Source: Candidatus Kapaibacterium sp. (GTDB taxonomy: Bacteria; Bacteroidota; Ignavibacteria; Kapaibacteriales; UBA961). From it: 35,740 bases of DNA. Each line of letters starts with the position of its first letter. Position 1 is the stretch's first letter. The stretch is from the NCBI GenBank assembly GCA_017302855.1, contig JAFLBY010000012.1, positions 1 to 35,740 of the forward strand, in the 5' to 3' direction. Under the pieces are notes generated by a model. That model was not told the DNA's origin and made no database searches. It saw nothing but the letters and a program-made list of their open reading frames with translations. The position numbers and the translations under genes were made by a program. Shown here piece by piece: positions 24,037-32,290 of the stretch.

Positions 24037-26184
24037 ATGAAGCATTACAGTAAATTTTTCTTTTTATTCTTGGTCTCTCTTTCGATTTGTGCCGCACAAA
24101 AACCGGCAGCAAAGTCGCCATTTCTATGGGCAGGGATTTATGGCGATATGTCTTTATTGTTTCATAATGTTGACTTTAGAGCAATTCCCGGATGCCCCAC
24201 TTGTGGTCAAAATTTTAGTAATACCATTGGTCAAGGATATAGTGTCGGTGCATTGCTCGAATTGCCCTTGGCAATGCAATGGCGCCTGCGTTTGCGCGGA
24301 GGATATTCAGATATTGGTACCCGACTTGCAACGCAAGAACAAAATATAGGCAATACTCTTGTGCGGAGAGTTTCTGCACCCAATGAAGTGGTCAGTGTTC
24401 CCGTAGCAACAGAATATTCTTTAGAAGCGGGGCTTGCAGGTTGGACAATAGAACCCGGTGTAAGTTATGAACCCGTCTCGCGTTTATTTGTGAGTGCCGG
24501 GATTGGGGCAACATTCTTATCCACGACAACATTTGCCCAAAGGGAAAGCATTATCTCTCCGGCGGGCGTCCTATTTAACACGGGACGTTCCTTTCGTAAT
24601 GATACTTCGGGCATAATACCTAATGTTCCTTCCGCTTTGTTTAATGGTACTATCGGTGTTCATTATGGTTTCCCGCTATCTTCTACCGTAACGGCATCAC
24701 CGGAAGCTCGTCTTGTACTGCCCTTCAACAATATATCCTCAGATTTGTCATGGACAATTGCTCAATTACAGCTTGGTGTGACACTGACATATTCCTTCAT
24801 TCCACCACCGGATATTATTATCAAATACGATACGACTATTGTACGCGACACCACAAAAAAATTTGTTCTTAATTTGGCTCAACCGCAAGTGTCATTATTG
24901 ACTATCACACGCGATGTTCGTACAGAAAAAATTGATTATACCGAATATCGCCATCTTACTATTCGTGAACATTATCTTCATGAAATACCAAAAATTTCGC
25001 GTTTGGAATCAAGTGTTGTAGCTTTTGGTATAGACCCGCAAGGCAAGCGTGAAGCCACGCCCACTATTCGAATAGAAGAAATAGAAACCGAAGAGCAATT
25101 TCCGCTGTTACCGCAAGTGTTCTTTCCCGAAGGCAATGCGGATTTGGATAAAACAGCGATGGTGCAATTGTCGAAGGATGATGTCCAACAATTTTCCGAA
25201 AACACGCTTGGAAGAAATACCCTTGATATTTATGGACAATTATTAAATATCATCGGAAGTCGTTTAATCAAAAAACCGGAAGCAACTATTACAATTACCG
25301 GTGCCAATAATACCAAAAATAGCGATACGGCAGAGAATCTTTCCCGCAACAGAGCCAATGTCATAAAAGAATATTTAGTAGAACAATGGAATATCGCCCC
25401 TTCGCGTATCAATACTGCGTTCAGAAAATTACCCGAAAAGGCAGCCAATAATACCACCCTCGACGGGCAAGCAGAAAACAGTCGTGCGGACATTAATTCA
25501 AATGATATGGATATATTGCGTCCCGTGTCTTTGCGTGAAGTGATAATAAAAGCCACACCGCCCATCGTAGAAATTGTGCCCACTATTGTTTCTGATTCCG
25601 GTTTGGTGCAATGGACAGTTGATGTGGAGCAAAGTTTGCGACCGCTGCGCAATTTCAATGGAACATCCATGCCTTTGGGGATATTGCAATGGAATCTGGC
25701 AGAAAAACCAATGCCCGAATTGGAAACTCCTGTGCACATTGAATTGAAAGCCCAAGATAAAATTGGTATGACAACCACTGCTCGTCAATCCTTGAAAGTA
25801 CAACAACTCACTCTCAAAAAGAAACGCTATGAATTGCATGATGATAAAAAAATAGAACGTTTCGCGCTCATAGTCTTTGATTTTAACAGCGCTACTTTGA
25901 ACCCCGCCAATCAGCGTATTGTGGACGATATTAAGTCACGCATACAACAAGATTCTAAGGTGATAATCTCGGGTTTTGCGGACAGAAGCGGCGAGTTAAC
26001 CTACAATCAAAACCTTGCATTGCGTCGTTGTCAAGAAGTCAAAAATGCTCTGGGACTTGCAGAAGGGCAAGTGCAATTAGACCCTGTCGGCAGTAAGGAA
26101 TTACTCTACGATAATGAATCTCCGCAGGGACGTTCCTATTCACGCACCGTGCAAATTATGGTTGAAACACCGGTCAGGGAATAG
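24037..26184 (+). CDS. Outer-membrane beta-barrel protein with two OmpA-like domains (paralogue of 3920-5920)
   Basis: A 715-residue protein beginning with a signal peptide (MKHYSKFFFLFLVSLSICAAQ). I chose this ATG because the signal starts here, although the frame is open upstream. A barrel-like region covers about 22-260 (CGQNFSNTIGQGYSVGALLELPL; LSWTIAQLQLGVTLTYSF), followed by a linker. OmpA-like domain 1 is at about 361-483 (FFPEGNADLDK ... NRANVIKEYL) and domain 2 at about 611-712 (LIVFDFNSATLNPANQR ... FADRSGELTYNQNLALRR ... SRTVQIMV). Segment order, barrel pattern and a paired-cysteine site (PGCPTCGQNF here, IDNCCQRF there) match the protein at 3920. No Shine-Dalgarno is seen. Confidence 0.85.
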   Translation: MKHYSKFFFLFLVSLSICAAQKPAAKSPFLWAGIYGDMSLLFHNVDFRAIPGCPTCGQNFSNTIGQGYSVGALLELPLAMQWRLRLRGGYSDIGTRLATQEQNIGNTLVRRVSAPNEVVSVPVATEYSLEAGLAGWTIEPGVSYEPVSRLFVSAGIGATFLSTTTFAQRESIISPAGVLFNTGRSFRNDTSGIIPNVPSALFNGTIGVHYGFPLSSTVTASPEARLVLPFNNISSDLSWTIAQLQLGVTLTYSFIPPPDIIIKYDTTIVRDTTKKFVLNLAQPQVSLLTITRDVRTEKIDYTEYRHLTIREHYLHEIPKISRLESSVVAFGIDPQGKREATPTIRIEEIETEEQFPLLPQVFFPEGNADLDKTAMVQLSKDDVQQFSENTLGRNTLDIYGQLLNIIGSRLIKKPEATITITGANNTKNSDTAENLSRNRANVIKEYLVEQWNIAPSRINTAFRKLPEKAANNTTLDGQAENSRADINSNDMDILRPVSLREVIIKATPPIVEIVPTIVSDSGLVQWTVDVEQSLRPLRNFNGTSMPLGILQWNLAEKPMPELETPVHIELKAQDKIGMTTTARQSLKVQQLTLKKKRYELHDDKKIERFALIVFDFNSATLNPANQRIVDDIKSRIQQDSKVIISGFADRSGELTYNQNLALRRCQEVKNALGLAEGQVQLDPVGSKELLYDNESPQGRSYSRTVQIMVETPVRE

Positions 26185-26223
26185 CAATACCATTGAGAAC
26201 AGAGGTTTTATTCTATAAAAATC

Positions 26224-26595
26224 ATGGCATTATCAACAAAAACGCGCAGTCTTGCCGCAATAATATTCATGGGAATTGCCGTCGTGATTGTTTATGTAAT
26301 CAATCCGTCGGAAACGCCGCTTATACCATGTTATTTTTACACAATGACCGGTTTGCAATGTGCCGGCTGTGGCATGACAAGAGCCGGACATCACTTGCTG
26401 CATGGTAATTTTACCATTGCGTGGAACTTTAATCCATTGATTTTCGTAACGGTGCCGGCAATAGCATACTTTGGGCTGCGTTCGCTGCTGATAGTATGGC
26501 GCGGAAAACGGTTACCTGCCATACGTTTACCAATTTGGGCGTATATTGCACTATCTTTAGCTGTGCTTGGATTTACAATAGTACGAAATATCTAA
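26224..26595 (+). CDS. DUF2752 family membrane protein
   Basis: A 123-residue protein with three predicted transmembrane helices. It carries the DUF2752 signature CYFYTMTGLQCAGCGMTRAG, with a CxxC-like CAGCGMTR and a following HHLLHGNFTIAWNFNPLIF. The function of the family is not known. It lies 39 bases after the OmpA-type gene and 44 bases before the TM2 gene, in the same direction, so it is probably in an operon with them. DUF2752 and TM2 genes are often found together in Bacteroidota. Confidence 0.85.
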   Translation: MALSTKTRSLAAIIFMGIAVVIVYVINPSETPLIPCYFYTMTGLQCAGCGMTRAGHHLLHGNFTIAWNFNPLIFVTVPAIAYFGLRSLLIVWRGKRLPAIRLPIWAYIALSLAVLGFTIVRNI

Positions 26596-26639
26596 GACAA
26601 TCATACACAATTTTCTATACTTTTTTTAAGGAAAAGACT

Positions 26640-26996
26640 ATGCCGAATGTTCTTACGTTAATGCCTCAGCTTGAAGGCGAAGAAGCAATGTATGTGCAGC
26701 ACCTTATTTCGGGAATGACCGAAGAGCAAGCGCAACAATTTGCCATGATTTACCGTGAAAGGCGCAAAGAACCGCAATTAATTTTATTGCTGTCCGTATT
26801 GGGTATTGTCCCCGGCATTGCAGGGATTCAGCGTTTTGTGACCGACAGCATCGGATTGGGCATTGTTTATTTATTGACCGGTGGTTTTTGTTTAATCGGA
26901 ACCATTGTTGATATGATTAACTACAAGCGCATTGCCTGGGATTATAATCGTTCGAAAGCTGAAGAAATAGCACAAATGAGCGGCATACGCAGATAA
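26640..26996 (+). CDS. TM2-domain-like small membrane protein
   Basis: A 118-residue protein. An acidic soluble N-terminus (LEGEEAMYVQHLISGMTEEQAQQF) precedes two hydrophobic helices with the TM2-like pattern PGIAGIQRFVTDSIGLGIVYLLTGGFCLIGTIVDMI, in which GIQRF takes the place of the usual G-x-HRFY. The start is the ATG at 26640, with AAGGA seven bases upstream; the open frame extends earlier only through the DUF2752 gene. Function is unknown. Confidence 0.82.
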   Translation: MPNVLTLMPQLEGEEAMYVQHLISGMTEEQAQQFAMIYRERRKEPQLILLLSVLGIVPGIAGIQRFVTDSIGLGIVYLLTGGFCLIGTIVDMINYKRIAWDYNRSKAEEIAQMSGIRR

Positions 26997-27124
26997 AAGT
27001 TTATACAAATTTATGTGAAAATCTACTCAAAAACATTGAGTGTAGGGCAGAACATATTGTCGGTAAAAACAACAAGAAATCATCAGTAAAAAAAATCGTA
27101 AAAAAAATTGTAATCTTCTAAAAT

Positions 27125-27871
27125 ATGGGTGAATTATTTACAGTAGCGGCTTTAGTCAGTTTTGTAACATTGACAGTACTCGAAATTGTTCTCGGTATTG
27201 ACAATGTTATTTTTATTTCAATTCTTGCAGGAAAATTGCCCGATGCCTATCGCGATAAAGTCCGCAGCATAGGGCTGGCATTGGCACTTATTCTAAGGGT
27301 GATTTTATTATTCTTTATCACAGAAATAGCGAAACTTACTTTTCCCGTGTTTACCATTATGGATCATGGATTCAGTTGGCGTGACCTGATAATGATTGGC
27401 GGAGGTTTATTCTTGCTTGCAAAGAGCACATCGGAAATACATAATAAATTGGAGGGCGATGAACACGGCACCGCTTCAGGAAAACAATCTTCGTTCTGGG
27501 GGGCTATTGTACAAATAGCTATTCTGGATGTCGTTTTTTCTATTGATTCCGTTATCACCGCAGTTGGGCTTGCACAACATTTGGAAATAATGATTGCTGC
27601 CGTGATTATTGCTGTGGGCGTTATGTTCTTTACTGCAAAAACAGTCAGTCAATTTATTGAAAAACATCCGACGCTCAAAATGCTTGCTTTAGCATTTCTC
27701 TTGATGGTAGGATTAGTGCTGTTTGCGGAAGGTTTCGGGGCGCATATTGATAAAAGTCTTATCTATTCGGCAATGGCATTTTCAACCCTTGTCGAATTTT
27801 TAAATATGAAATTACGTTCTAAAAAATCAGCCGCACCAATCAAACTTCACAATTCCACACTTCAGGAATAA
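27125..27871 (+). CDS. TerC family integral membrane protein
   Basis: A 248-residue polytopic protein of the TerC/Alx/YkoY family. The two conserved acidic motifs in membrane helices are present: TVLEIVLGIDNVIF near residue 20-30 and ILDVVFSIDSVITAVG near 145. A charged loop (KSTSEIHNKLEGDEHG) separates the halves. Family members are linked to metal-ion (notably manganese) export and, in tellurite-resistance operons, to tellurite tolerance; the metal here is not determined. No Shine-Dalgarno is visible, and I saw no yybP-ykoY manganese riboswitch in the 128-base leader. Confidence 0.9.
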   Translation: MGELFTVAALVSFVTLTVLEIVLGIDNVIFISILAGKLPDAYRDKVRSIGLALALILRVILLFFITEIAKLTFPVFTIMDHGFSWRDLIMIGGGLFLLAKSTSEIHNKLEGDEHGTASGKQSSFWGAIVQIAILDVVFSIDSVITAVGLAQHLEIMIAAVIIAVGVMFFTAKTVSQFIEKHPTLKMLALAFLLMVGLVLFAEGFGAHIDKSLIYSAMAFSTLVEFLNMKLRSKKSAAPIKLHNSTLQE

Positions 27872-27922
27872 TTCTAAGGAATTGATGTTTATTATTCACC
27901 TATCATTTGTGGAAACAATTAC

Positions 27923-28915
27923 ATGTCACAACAAAGTTCAGATATACAATTACTCAAAAAATTAGCACAAAGCACGGACAGCATTCGTTCAGAAATAGGT
28001 AAAATCATCGTTGGTCAGCACGATGTTGTTGATCAATTACTTGTCTCATTATTTGCACGCGGTCATTGTTTACTCGTGGGTGTGCCCGGGCTGGCAAAAA
28101 CACTCTTAATACGCACCTTGGCACAGGCATTGGATTTATCGTTCAATCGCATTCAATTCACTCCCGATTTGATGCCCAGCGATATTACGGGTACGGAAGT
28201 TCTTGAGGATAATATTTCTACGGGACAAAAGCAATTTCGTTTTGTAAAAGGACCGATTTTTGCCAATATTGTCCTTGCTGATGAAATTAACCGTACACCG
28301 CCAAAAACACAGGCGGCATTATTGGAAGCCATGCAAGAACATAGCGTCACAGCCGCGGGAACAACGTACCGATTGGATGAGCCGTTTTTTGTATTGGCAA
28401 CCCAAAATCCCATCGAACAAGAAGGTACATATCCCTTGCCCGAAGCGCAACTTGACCGTTTTATGTTTAATCTGTGGTTAGATTATCCTTCCTTTGCAGA
28501 AGAAGTGCAAATTGTGAAAGCAACCACCACAGACCACACACCTACAGTCAATCCTGTGGTCAATGCTCAAGAGATAAAAGAATTTCAAGACCTTGTGCGA
28601 CGTGTGCCTGTGGCTGATAATGTCATTGAATATGCAGTAAAAGTAGTGAAAGCAACAAGACCCAAAACAAGCGAGGCAAAAATTGTAAAAGATTATCTGA
28701 GCTATGGCGCAGGTCCTCGTGCTTCACAATTTATGATCTTGGGAGCAAAAACACGAGCAGCACTTTCCGGCAGACCCACACCCGAAATAGCCGATATACG
28801 CGCCATTGCACCTTCGGTCTTACGGCACAGAATAGTAGCAAATTTCAATGCCGAAGCCGAAAATCTTTCTACAACTGATATTATAGCCGAATTAATGAAA
28901 GAAATAAAATCATAA
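27923..28915 (+). CDS. MoxR family AAA+ ATPase
   Basis: A 330-residue AAA+ ATPase of the MoxR group. Walker A is GVPGLAKT (53-60), Walker B VLADEINR (117-124) and sensor 1 LATQNP (158-163), followed by EQEGTYPLPEAQLDRFMF, typical of MoxR. These ATPases act as chaperones for VWA-domain partners, in maturing metalloenzymes or surface proteins. The usual partner genes (DUF58, VWA or BatA/B) do not follow; a terminator does. The VWA protein at 85 is far away and secreted, so a link is not supported. Confidence 0.93.
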   Translation: MSQQSSDIQLLKKLAQSTDSIRSEIGKIIVGQHDVVDQLLVSLFARGHCLLVGVPGLAKTLLIRTLAQALDLSFNRIQFTPDLMPSDITGTEVLEDNISTGQKQFRFVKGPIFANIVLADEINRTPPKTQAALLEAMQEHSVTAAGTTYRLDEPFFVLATQNPIEQEGTYPLPEAQLDRFMFNLWLDYPSFAEEVQIVKATTTDHTPTVNPVVNAQEIKEFQDLVRRVPVADNVIEYAVKVVKATRPKTSEAKIVKDYLSYGAGPRASQFMILGAKTRAALSGRPTPEIADIRAIAPSVLRHRIVANFNAEAENLSTTDIIAELMKEIKS

Positions 28916-28937
28916 AATATTGATAGACAATACTTTT

Positions 28938-28975
28938 ATCCCTTCCTTTTGACAAAGAGGAAGGGATTTTTTTTT
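28938..28975 (+). terminator. Rho-independent terminator after moxR
   Basis: ATCCCTTCC / GGAAGGGAT is a perfect 9-bp stem with a 12-base loop, followed by eight T. It starts 22 bases after the MoxR stop codon. Confidence 0.92.
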
Positions 28976-29170
28976 ATGCTCCATTGACATAATCATGGCG
29001 CGATACCGCCAAAAACACCGCATCATTGTTACCATAGAATGACCCGATGAACATAGACACAATAACGATGAGCAATACTAATCACATGAAGAGAAACAAT
29101 GCAATCATCTAGCAATCATGAGCGGTGAAGTAGCACTACGACGATGCATTTTTATGGGGTAAGTCCAGAA
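28976..29170. other. Gene-free stretch between moxR terminator and repeat cluster
   Basis: I see no gene or recognisable site here. With the adjoining repeat cluster it makes up the gap of about 550 bases between the MoxR gene and the 55-residue gene. Confidence 0.5.
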
Positions 29171-29492
29171 TTTCAAAAATTCCCTCATTGAGGGGTGTCG
29201 CAAAGCGACGGGGTGGATGGACGTATTGATTGAGATTTGCCACTCTTTTTTTCTCCCCGACGGGGAGAAGTCATTTATGCCTTCCCCGCGGGGAAGGACA
29301 GGATGGGGCAAAAACATGAGGCAGAAATATGGACGGGGTGGATGAATTTTCACGAAACATGAATTCAATAAACGTGTAATCCCGACGGGATTGAATTTCA
29401 AAAATTCCCCTCATTGAGAGGTGGCAGACGGAGTCTGACGGGGTGGATGAATTTCTTTGTATTATCATATCATCCCTGCGGGATTAAATTCC
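29171..29492. repeat. REP/BIME-like structured repeat cluster 1
   Basis: It contains several short hairpin units: CCCTC-ATT-GAGGG with GTCGC-AAA-GCGAC (29197-29209), CTCCCCGACGGGGAG (about 29253), a perfect 18-bp palindrome CCTTCCCCGCGGGGAAGG (29280-29297), ATCCCG-A-CGGGAT (29379-29391), CCCCTC-ATT-GAG with CAGAC-GGA-GTCTG (29425-29437), and ATCCCTGCGGGAT (29472-29484). Units are joined by AATTTCAAAAATTCCC and GGGGTGGATGAATTT. The part at 29340-29408 is repeated at 31146-31214 with one mismatch. Confidence 0.85.
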
Positions 29493-29637
29493 ATGAATAA
29501 AGGAACTTCGGTGATTGATGGCGTAAGAGCAAATAGTTCTGTGAAAATGTCATCGCACTCGGCGGCTGATGGCTCTCTTGAGCATCTGCCATAGTTAAAC
29601 TCATGACAAGAAAGGCACATATCAATATTGTTTTCAT
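29470..29637 (-). CDS. 55-residue secreted peptide with repeat-derived C-terminus
   Basis: ATG at 29637 is preceded by AGGAG seven bases away and lies 14 bases after the stop of the WD40 gene, so the two are probably co-transcribed. The peptide has a clear signal sequence (MKTILICAFLVMSLTMADAQ) and a short mature part (ESHQPPSAMTFSQ then NYLLLRHQSPKFLYSWNLIPQG). Its last codons and stop lie in the ATCCCTGCGGGAT repeat unit. It may be a genuine small secreted protein or the 5' remnant of a longer one cut by repeat insertion. Confidence 0.5.
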   Translation of the reverse strand: MKTILICAFLVMSLTMADAQESHQPPSAMTFSQNYLLLRHQSPKFLYSWNLIPQG

Positions 29638-29651
29638 TGTTTTGCTCCTGC

Positions 29652-30905
29652 CTACTTATTAATGATGAAGGGTACACTATAGCGTTGTGACGGTGTTTCG
29701 GCGATGATATAATATATGCCATTGGACAAACTACCACTACGGTAATGATATTCATGTGTACCCTCGCTTAGACTGCCTCGGTACACCTCACCGATTTTTT
29801 CGCCTAAAACATTATGTAGTCCTATCGAAATTGAGGGGTAGGATTGTCTGCTGCTCATACGTAGGGTAATTGTATGAGAAGTTGGCATCGCAACTATTTG
29901 TATATCTGAAATAGTTATCAATTCATCAGTGATACCTGTAATCCCCCATTGTAACTTTTCCAAGATAAATCCATCTGTGCCGACTTGCCGAGCAATATAC
30001 ATACTATCAGGACTAATACACATTGTCAATGTAAAATACTTGAGTGGATTTGTTTGGATGAGTCGTTTTTGATGTAGATTGATAAATAATGGAAAATGAG
30101 TATCTTTCTGAGTGACAACAATATGTGTTCCTGATTGCGTTAAAGCAAATGATGGTGGAGCTTGAGTTGTGTATAACTCTAATCCCTCAATTTGAACTTG
30201 AGCTTTAGTAGTGAGATCCCAAATATAATTTGATTGTTGAACCATATAGCGATTATCGGGCGTAAAGCCGATAACAGCACGATTGCCTATGGTCATTTTG
30301 CGCACAAAGGGGGTATTGGCTTTGGTCAAATCCCAAGAGCCAAATTCTTCAGCATTTTTGCCATAGAGCAATGTGCCATCACTATTGAAATTTACTCTGC
30401 CATTATTAAAAGGAATATCTTGATTATTGCTGCCTTTGTAGGAGGAAGGACGGGTGATTGTTCGCATCAAGCGACGATTGATAAAATCTATGACAGCAAT
30501 TCCACCATAATATTCCGATACTGCTATGAGGCGACCATCAGGACTTATACTTAAGCTGCCCGGACTTGGCAAACCACTAATAACGCCGATGGAATCCCAT
30601 GTAGAGGAAGAATACAATGTGATTTGTTTTTTCTCTGACACTATCAAAGTCTTTCTATCAGGACTAAATCGAAAATCGGCATATCCATTCTTCGGTAATG
30701 TAATGGTATCAACAGCGGTACCTGTTTCAACCTCTACAATATTAACAATGCCGTCTGCTTGACCTAACAGTAAGAATTTACTATCGGGTGAGAACGCCAT
30801 GACGGGGTATCCGCCCATTTTTATCCACAGCGAATCAAGCCGAATTTCCTGTGAATACAGTGGAACACTTAATGCCAATACTATGGCATACACGACATAC
30901 TTCAT
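29652..30905 (-). CDS. Secreted WD40/beta-propeller protein with T9SS C-terminal domain
   Basis: A 417-residue protein with a signal peptide (MKYVVYAIVLALSVPLYSQ). WD40-type repeats with FSPD/SPDG motifs (VMAFSPDSKFLLLGQADGIV; FRFSPDRKTLIVS; LSISPDGRLIAVS; GFTPDNRYMV; CISPDSMYIA) fill about residues 25-310 and predict a beta-propeller. The C-terminal 80 residues (ISIGLHNVLGEKIGEVY ... LSNGIYYIIAETPSQRYSVPFIINK) are a T9SS type A sorting tail. The start is the ATG at 30905, where GGAGG is five bases upstream; the frame is open 12 codons further but lacks a signal there. It shares propeller and tail architecture with the protein at 85-3915. Confidence 0.85.
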   Translation of the reverse strand: MKYVVYAIVLALSVPLYSQEIRLDSLWIKMGGYPVMAFSPDSKFLLLGQADGIVNIVEVETGTAVDTITLPKNGYADFRFSPDRKTLIVSEKKQITLYSSSTWDSIGVISGLPSPGSLSISPDGRLIAVSEYYGGIAVIDFINRRLMRTITRPSSYKGSNNQDIPFNNGRVNFNSDGTLLYGKNAEEFGSWDLTKANTPFVRKMTIGNRAVIGFTPDNRYMVQQSNYIWDLTTKAQVQIEGLELYTTQAPPSFALTQSGTHIVVTQKDTHFPLFINLHQKRLIQTNPLKYFTLTMCISPDSMYIARQVGTDGFILEKLQWGITGITDELITISDIQIVAMPTSHTITLRMSSRQSYPSISIGLHNVLGEKIGEVYRGSLSEGTHEYHYRSGSLSNGIYYIIAETPSQRYSVPFIINK

Positions 30906-31095
30906 AACAACCTCCAAGGGTTTTGTGAAAAAAATTCTCAAGACATTCTATAACATTGAGTATAAGGCAATTTACGAGTAATATTATCATGTCCATTACT
31001 ACTTTAATACTACTTTTTGAGTAAAAACTCTGTTTTCTTCAACTTTTTTACAAAAAAACTCAAGAAAAGAGAATTATTGATTATTCAAACCTATA

Positions 31096-31266
31096 ATTTC
31101 AAAAATTCCCCTCATTGAGAGGTGGCAGACGGAGTCTGACGGGGTGGATGAATTTTCACGAAACATGAATTCTATAAACGTGTAATCCCGACGGGATTGA
31201 ATTTCAAAAATTCCCGTCATTAAGGGGTGACGCAAAGCGACGGGGTGGATGAATTTTCACGAAACA
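31096..31266. repeat. REP/BIME-like structured repeat cluster 2
   Basis: Two hairpin units in tandem: one with CAGAC-GGA-GTCTG (31126-31138), one with TGACGCAAAGCGACG (31228-31242), joined by ATCCCGACGGGAT and the same linker as cluster 1. The low-coordinate side abuts the upstream region of the WD40 gene, and the high side enters the acetyltransferase coding region. The adjoining bases 30942-31095 hold no gene, only an imperfect T/A-rich inverted repeat around 31028-31071. Confidence 0.85.
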
Positions 31267-32209
31267 GTTTATGGTGAAAATGGTTTTTGATTGTTTCCCA
31301 TTCTTCACGAATAATGCTGTAGCTGATGCTGTCGCGAATATAATTATTATGCGTTATCAGATGAGAGCGAATTATGCCTTCTTTTTTTGCACCTATGCGC
31401 TCAATGGCTTTTTGCGATCGCAGATTGCGACTGTCTGTTATAATCGAAATACGATGAAATTGCAGATGCTCGAAGGCATATTCAAGCATGGCATATTTTA
31501 TTTCTGTATTAACGGAACTTTTTTGATGTGATGGTTTTATCCATGTCCACCCAATTTCTGCATTATTATTTTCTCGGTCAATGCACCCAAAGCGTGTGCT
31601 GCCTATATAATCACCTGATTTCCTGTCTTTAATAACGAATGGTATGGCAGAGCCCGAAGCATGATCGCGCAAGGCACTGCGGACATAGTTTTCCATATCC
31701 TGTCGTGTATAAAGATCCTGCAAAGTCCATTGCCATAATGAATCGTCGGTGGCATGGAGTAAACCGTCAATATCATTATAACTGAGCGGACATAATTCGA
31801 CAGTAGTACCAATTAAATGAGGTATATCCCATGCAATATTGCTTTGGGGAAAAGTATGACCAAATAACCATTGAAAAGTGCCGTCCGAATTTTTATGATA
31901 TATTCTCCGTGATTGTGATGTGGTATGATATTCTTCGCCAGCCCATATATAATGGTCATGCACCAGATATTCTGCTGTTGTTAAAGGGTAATTTTCTTCT
32001 ATATTCAACGGATAGAGTTGTTGGGCTATACATCGCATATTGTCGGACAGCACAACATTGTTGATATATTGTTGTTTTGTAAAATTATGACCTTGCGTAT
32101 TGATATAGAGAAAGGCATCATGGAGAAAGATGTCAAAAAAACGACTGTCTTTTGTGCATAAAGCCGCTATTGCATGTTCCGCTTGTTGATGTATGGTGAT
32201 AGTGTCCAT
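31220..32209 (-). CDS. NTF2-like / GNAT acetyltransferase fusion with repeat-derived C-terminus
   Basis: A 329-residue protein. Residues 1-125 resemble an NTF2/SnoaL-like domain (HAIAALCTKDSRFFDIFLHDAFLYIN ... DGTFQWLFGHTF). From about 131 to 306 is a RimJ/RimL-type GNAT domain (VELCPLSYNDIDGLLHA; IGSTRFGCIDRENNNAEIGWTWI; YAFEHLQFHRISIITDSRN; SQKAIERIGAKKEGIIRSHL), which N-acetylates protein termini or small substrates in other members. The last 15 or so residues (RENSSTPSLCVTP) are encoded by the REP-like repeat cluster, replacing the native stop. The start is ATG 32209; an upstream TTG at 32293 is rejected because it lies within the promoter element. Confidence 0.8.
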   Translation of the reverse strand: MDTITIHQQAEHAIAALCTKDSRFFDIFLHDAFLYINTQGHNFTKQQYINNVVLSDNMRCIAQQLYPLNIEENYPLTTAEYLVHDHYIWAGEEYHTTSQSRRIYHKNSDGTFQWLFGHTFPQSNIAWDIPHLIGTTVELCPLSYNDIDGLLHATDDSLWQWTLQDLYTRQDMENYVRSALRDHASGSAIPFVIKDRKSGDYIGSTRFGCIDRENNNAEIGWTWIKPSHQKSSVNTEIKYAMLEYAFEHLQFHRISIITDSRNLRSQKAIERIGAKKEGIIRSHLITHNNYIRDSISYSIIREEWETIKNHFHHKLFRENSSTPSLCVTP

Positions 32210-32290
32210 GAGATTGATAGGATATGTTTTTTTTGTGATTGATTGTATGGTTTTGCAAGACGAAACGTCGAGGTAAACACTGTATGAGTG

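Noticed and set aside
26997-27124. Possible manganese (yybP-ykoY) riboswitch upstream of TerC
   Set aside because: The leader lacks the conserved yybP-ykoY core; only a weak CTACTCAA/TTGAGTGTAG hairpin is present.
29465-29755. Minus-strand open frame overlapping the end of the WD40 gene
   Set aside because: It is in a different frame across a confirmed coding region. The supported small gene in this place is 29470-29637, with its own ribosome site and signal peptide.
29171-31266. Repeat clusters considered as a CRISPR array
   Set aside because: Units are irregularly spaced, palindromic and share their linkers; there are no unique spacers of even length and no cas genes.
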